DNA of 64,000 nt, taken from Calycina herbarum (taxonomy: Eukaryota; Ascomycota; Leotiomycetes; Helotiales; Pezizellaceae). The notes below the pieces were generated by a model. It saw nothing but the letters and a program-made list of their open reading frames with translations, searched no databases and had not been told where the DNA came from. Both the position numbers and the translations under genes were made by a program. Shown piece after piece: positions 61,146 to 64,000 of the stretch (the first letter of the stretch is position 1; each line of letters begins with the position of its first letter). The stretch lies in NCBI GenBank assembly GCA_001414485.1, contig LLEY01000069.1, forward strand, positions 62,001 through 126,000, in the 5' to 3' direction.

Positions 61146-61150
61146 TTTAG
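61146..61150. repeat. Target-site duplication of Copia element (right)
   Basis: TTTAG directly after the Copia LTR, matching the left copy. Confidence 0.85.
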
Positions 61151-61363
61151 GAATAAAGGTTCTATATAAGACTAGCACGTCTACTATTAGATAGGAGCTT
61201 CGTATTTAACTTTAGTTATTAATCTTATTATCTTATTTAACATCTTTAATATAAGTAACGAGTTTACTTCTAAGTAAACAAACCGGCGCATCTGTACTTC
61301 TTACTTATATACTAACCTTCGAGACTTAGTTATCTTTATTTAGTTTGTTTAAGTTTCGTTACA
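61151..61363 (+). repeat. Gypsy-type LTR, right half (copy D)
   Basis: Resumes with GAATAAAGGTTCTATATAAGAC and ends TTTCGTTACA, matching the second half of the other LTR copies. Together with copy E it makes a 462-bp LTR. Confidence 0.85.
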
Positions 61364-62391
61364 TCTACGTACTATATTCTCTAGCCTCGAGTTCTTTGTT
61401 TATAAGTTTAATTCTTTCTAGTAAAGCTACTTTCTTTTAAACCGTAGTATTAGCTTATTTCTCTTTAGAGTCTTTCTTCTTACTATACTTATTTACTCTA
61501 TAGCTAGAGAGGCTATAGTTATAACATAAGTTCTACTTATGTCGACGATCTCGCTCTTTCTAAGAAAGCTCTTTCTTTAGTAGGTTTCTATCTTAAGTTC
61601 CTTTTTCTTAGACCTAACGTTTCTAAGTAGTATTAATTTCTATAAGATCTCTATAGTCCTTCTTCCTACTCTTTCCTTATCAATGTCTATAACTACTTTT
61701 CTTCTCTAGACTCTGCTTATAATTTCGATTATCGATTTTAATTATATTATTAATTAACTTATTAAGTATATTTAAGAAGTTATCTCTAGCTAGTTCGTCT
61801 TTAACACTATCTTTTAATCCTCTATAGTACTACTTATATAAAGCTTTATTATTCTAACTAAGACGTATAAAGTACTACTAGAATATTAATATATACTTAG
61901 CAGCTGAACTCTTTTATTAGAGGCTATATAAAGCTTATACTACTTTTTTCTTTAAATCTATATTTATAAACACTTAGTTAATTCCCTTCTTAAATCTAGT
62001 AATAGTTAAGAATAATCTCTAAGTACTTTTACTTATAAGGTTTAATACTTTTCTATTTAATATTTTATTTTTCTAAAAATCTTCTAAATATAGTTCTATC
62101 TAATTATATACTACTCTTTTAAGATAGGTAGTAAGCTATATAACTTAATCTATTTTATAAGTAAACTATACTAAGTAAAAATTTAAGTATATTAAGACTT
62201 TTATAATAAACTTAGTAAGTTTCTCTAAAGAACTATTAAACGTTCTTAGTACTAGTAACTTTACTTCTTCTCTAAGAGTAGTAACTAGCGCTACTGGTAT
62301 TATTAGTACTAGAGGTAGTATAGAGGTTAAACCTAAGAATAGCGTAGTTTTCGATATTATATTAGCTATACTTCTAAGCAGGTACTTAAAG
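61364..62391 (-). mobile_element. Truncated reversed Gypsy element: gag region
   Basis: Read on the minus strand, this matches the gag end of the Gypsy unit at 48.2-49.3 kb: the decayed zinc knuckle (LCYNYSLSSYRVNKY, first Cys kept) near 61490-61540 and the region adjoining the LTR. It ends abruptly at 61364 against LTR copy D, so everything downstream of gag is lost or moved. Confidence 0.78.
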
Positions 62392-62838
62392 TATAACGAA
62401 ACTTAAACAAACTTAATAAAGATAACTAAGTCTTAAAGGTTAGTATATAAGTAAGAAGTATAGACACGATAGATTGTTTACTTAGAAGTAAACTCGTTAC
62501 TTATATTAAAGATATTAAATAAGATAATAAGATTAATAACTAAAGTTAAGTACGAAGCTTCTATCTAATAGCAGACGTGCTAGTCTTATATAGAACCCCT
62601 CGTACTACCTAGATCCCTATATAAGCCTAGATCTCTAGGTCTTTCTAGATCTCTTAAGAGATCTAAGAGAATCTATTATATAACTACTAACGGTTATCTA
62701 ATAGTGAGATCCTAGAATACCTAAATACCTTTATATTACTGATTCTCTTCTATATCACCTTCTAATTCCTAGATATCGTGCCTTATCTTATCAGAGCGCC
62801 GTCTAGACTACTTACTACGTATAACGTAATTCGTAATA
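62392..62838 (-). repeat. Reversed Gypsy LTR (copy B, 447 bp)
   Basis: Reverse complement begins TATTACGAATTACG and ends CGTTATA. It serves as 5' LTR of the reversed gag fragment. Its U3 part has GATCTAAGAGATCTAGA-like short repeats not found in copy A. Confidence 0.83.
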
Positions 62839-63456
62839 GAAAGGCTCTCGTACTCGACTTAAGTATAAGATTAAATAGATAGAATACGTAAACCTAATAT
62901 AGGAACCTGCTACGAAGTTAGAGGATATAGTAGCCTTAGACACTTACTTTTAAAAGTAGAAAGAGAGGTAATATTAAGAGTTATACTCGTAGAATAAGTC
63001 TCGGAGTACTCTAGCGACGTATTTACGTAACCTCGCTTAGCAACGTATAGACGTAATAGAACCTTCGAGAGTACTTTTAGTAGAACTCTCTAGAATAAGT
63101 AGACTAAGTATATAAGTTAGTAAGGACTCTAGCTTAGAAAGGATAATCGAATCTTCTTATATATAGACAGCCTCTATAGTTTAATTTATTAGTACTTACT
63201 ATAAGCTCTAATATAGCGGGTCTATTATAGAGTCTAAAAGAAAGGATCTTATATTTATATATTCTATACCTAGTCTTAAACGTAGTTATCTCTTCTAAGT
63301 CGAGGTCTATTTAGATATAGTAAAAGACTTATTATATATCTAACTTAGTAAAGATCTTAGCTTTCCTTATTCTTGAAAAGAGTTCGTTAATATAAGGAAT
63401 TAGATAAAGGTCGTTTTAAGAGTATTAAACTTCTAATAATCGATATAAAACCGTAG
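62839..63456 (-). pseudogene. Retrotransposon pol fragment
   Basis: Minus-strand reading near 63250-63440 resembles a reverse transcriptase: NELFSRIRKAKIFTKLDI followed by FKTRYR. Stops are frequent. It lies directly beside LTR copy C, which is not the normal position of pol, so a deletion is implied. The plus-strand half near 62850-63150 is unassigned. Confidence 0.6.
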
Positions 63457-63919
63457 TATAATGAAACTTAAACGAACTAAACAAAGATAACTAAGTTTCG
63501 AAGGTTAGTATATAGATAAGAGGTATAGACGCGATATATTATTTACTTAGAAGTAAACTCGTTACTTATATTAAAGATATTAAACAAGATAATAAGATTA
63601 ATAACTAAAGTTAAGTACGAAGCTTCTATCTAATAGCAGACGTACTAGTCTTATATAGAACCTTCGTTCTCTATATATATTACCTATATCGCTTATATTA
63701 TCTATATTACTTGTAATTAGAGCGATTAGGTCGATTAGAGTAATCACGTTATATAATTATATATAACTTCTAATAATATTATAATAGTAAGATTCTAAAA
63801 CTCTTATATACTTTTTTTATTACTGATTTCCTTCTATATTACCTTCCTTTCCTAGATATCGTATCTTATCTTATTAGAGCGCTTTCTAGACTACTTACTA
63901 CTTTCTATAATTCGTAATA
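63457..63919 (-). repeat. Reversed Gypsy-type LTR (copy C, 463 bp)
   Basis: Shares the conserved half with copies A, B and D and has its own U3 (ATCGCTCTAATTACAAG-type repeats on the minus strand). It resembles copy E more than A in U3. Confidence 0.83.
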
Positions 63920-64000
63920 CTATCCCCTTCTTAGCCTAGCGTGTTCTTACGCTTAAGTATAAGCTAAGAAATATTATTAAGAAGTTATTAGACTTCTCTT
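63920..64000. other. AT-rich tail to window edge
   Basis: Eighty-one bases with no assignable feature; the transposon block probably continues beyond the window. Confidence 0.5.

Larger units (their letters stand above)
47774..61363 (+). mobile_element. Ty3/Gypsy-type LTR retrotransposon unit, interrupted by a Copia element
   Basis: The unit runs from an LTR at 47774-48228 through gag-pol remnants to a second LTR at 54568-54816 plus 61151-61363, which is split by the Copia insertion. The pol order is protease, reverse transcriptase, RNase H, integrase, which defines Gypsy type. LTRs begin TGTTAC or its RIP form TATTAC and end GTTACA/GTTATA. No direct repeat flanks it (GCGAAA on the left, TCTACG on the right) and the U3 halves of the two LTRs differ, so it may be a composite of two insertions. 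Confidence 0.8.

Overview
This is nuclear DNA of a filamentous ascomycete (Pezizomycotina; Leotiomycetes is a guess). The evidence is dense genes with many short introns (48-109 bp, GTRNGT donors, CTAAC-like branch sites), fungus-only families (DUF3632, HET, TRP-like/ML-domain channels, RNase T1/F1) and an AT-rich block of transposons carrying the mutation pattern of repeat-induced point mutation (RIP).

Bases 1-38 kb are ordinary gene-bearing DNA. In order: a frameshifted gene for a secreted-type protein, cut by the left edge; an SREBP-like bHLH factor (+); a DUF3632 protein (-) divergent from a secreted guanyl-specific ribonuclease (+); a TRP-like membrane channel (-); transcription elongation factor SPT5 (-); a conserved-looking 1134-residue protein of unknown function (-); a tricalbin with SMP and C2 domains (+); a small two-span membrane protein in three exons (-); and a secreted FMN-dependent 2-hydroxyacid dehydrogenase (+). 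Most are housekeeping or lipid/membrane genes with no operon-like relationship. Splice sites were chosen by eye so that reading frame and family motifs stay continuous.

Bases 38-44 kb are a transition zone. An apparently intact HET-domain incompatibility gene (-) faces a HET-domain pseudogene (+), whose in-frame stops are all explicable as C-to-T changes. Between them lies a near-perfect 49-bp inverted repeat with a 30-nt loop.

From about 44 kb to the right edge the DNA is AT-rich, nearly depleted of CA/TG, and has no intact gene. It is a nest of dead transposons: a complete 1852-bp pogo/Fot1-like element with TA duplication and TIRs; a second pogo copy cut by a Ty3/Gypsy-type LTR; a Gypsy body; a 6329-bp Copia element (minus orientation, 170-bp LTRs, 5-bp duplication) inserted in a Gypsy-type LTR; and reversed Gypsy fragments with two more LTRs. 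Catalytic and metal-binding codons are changed as expected from G:C to A:T transitions. I found no convincing tRNA, rRNA or CRISPR. The most notable points are the layered, RIP-inactivated nest, the composite nature of the Gypsy unit, the hairpin between the HET loci, and several stop-free or non-canonical introns.
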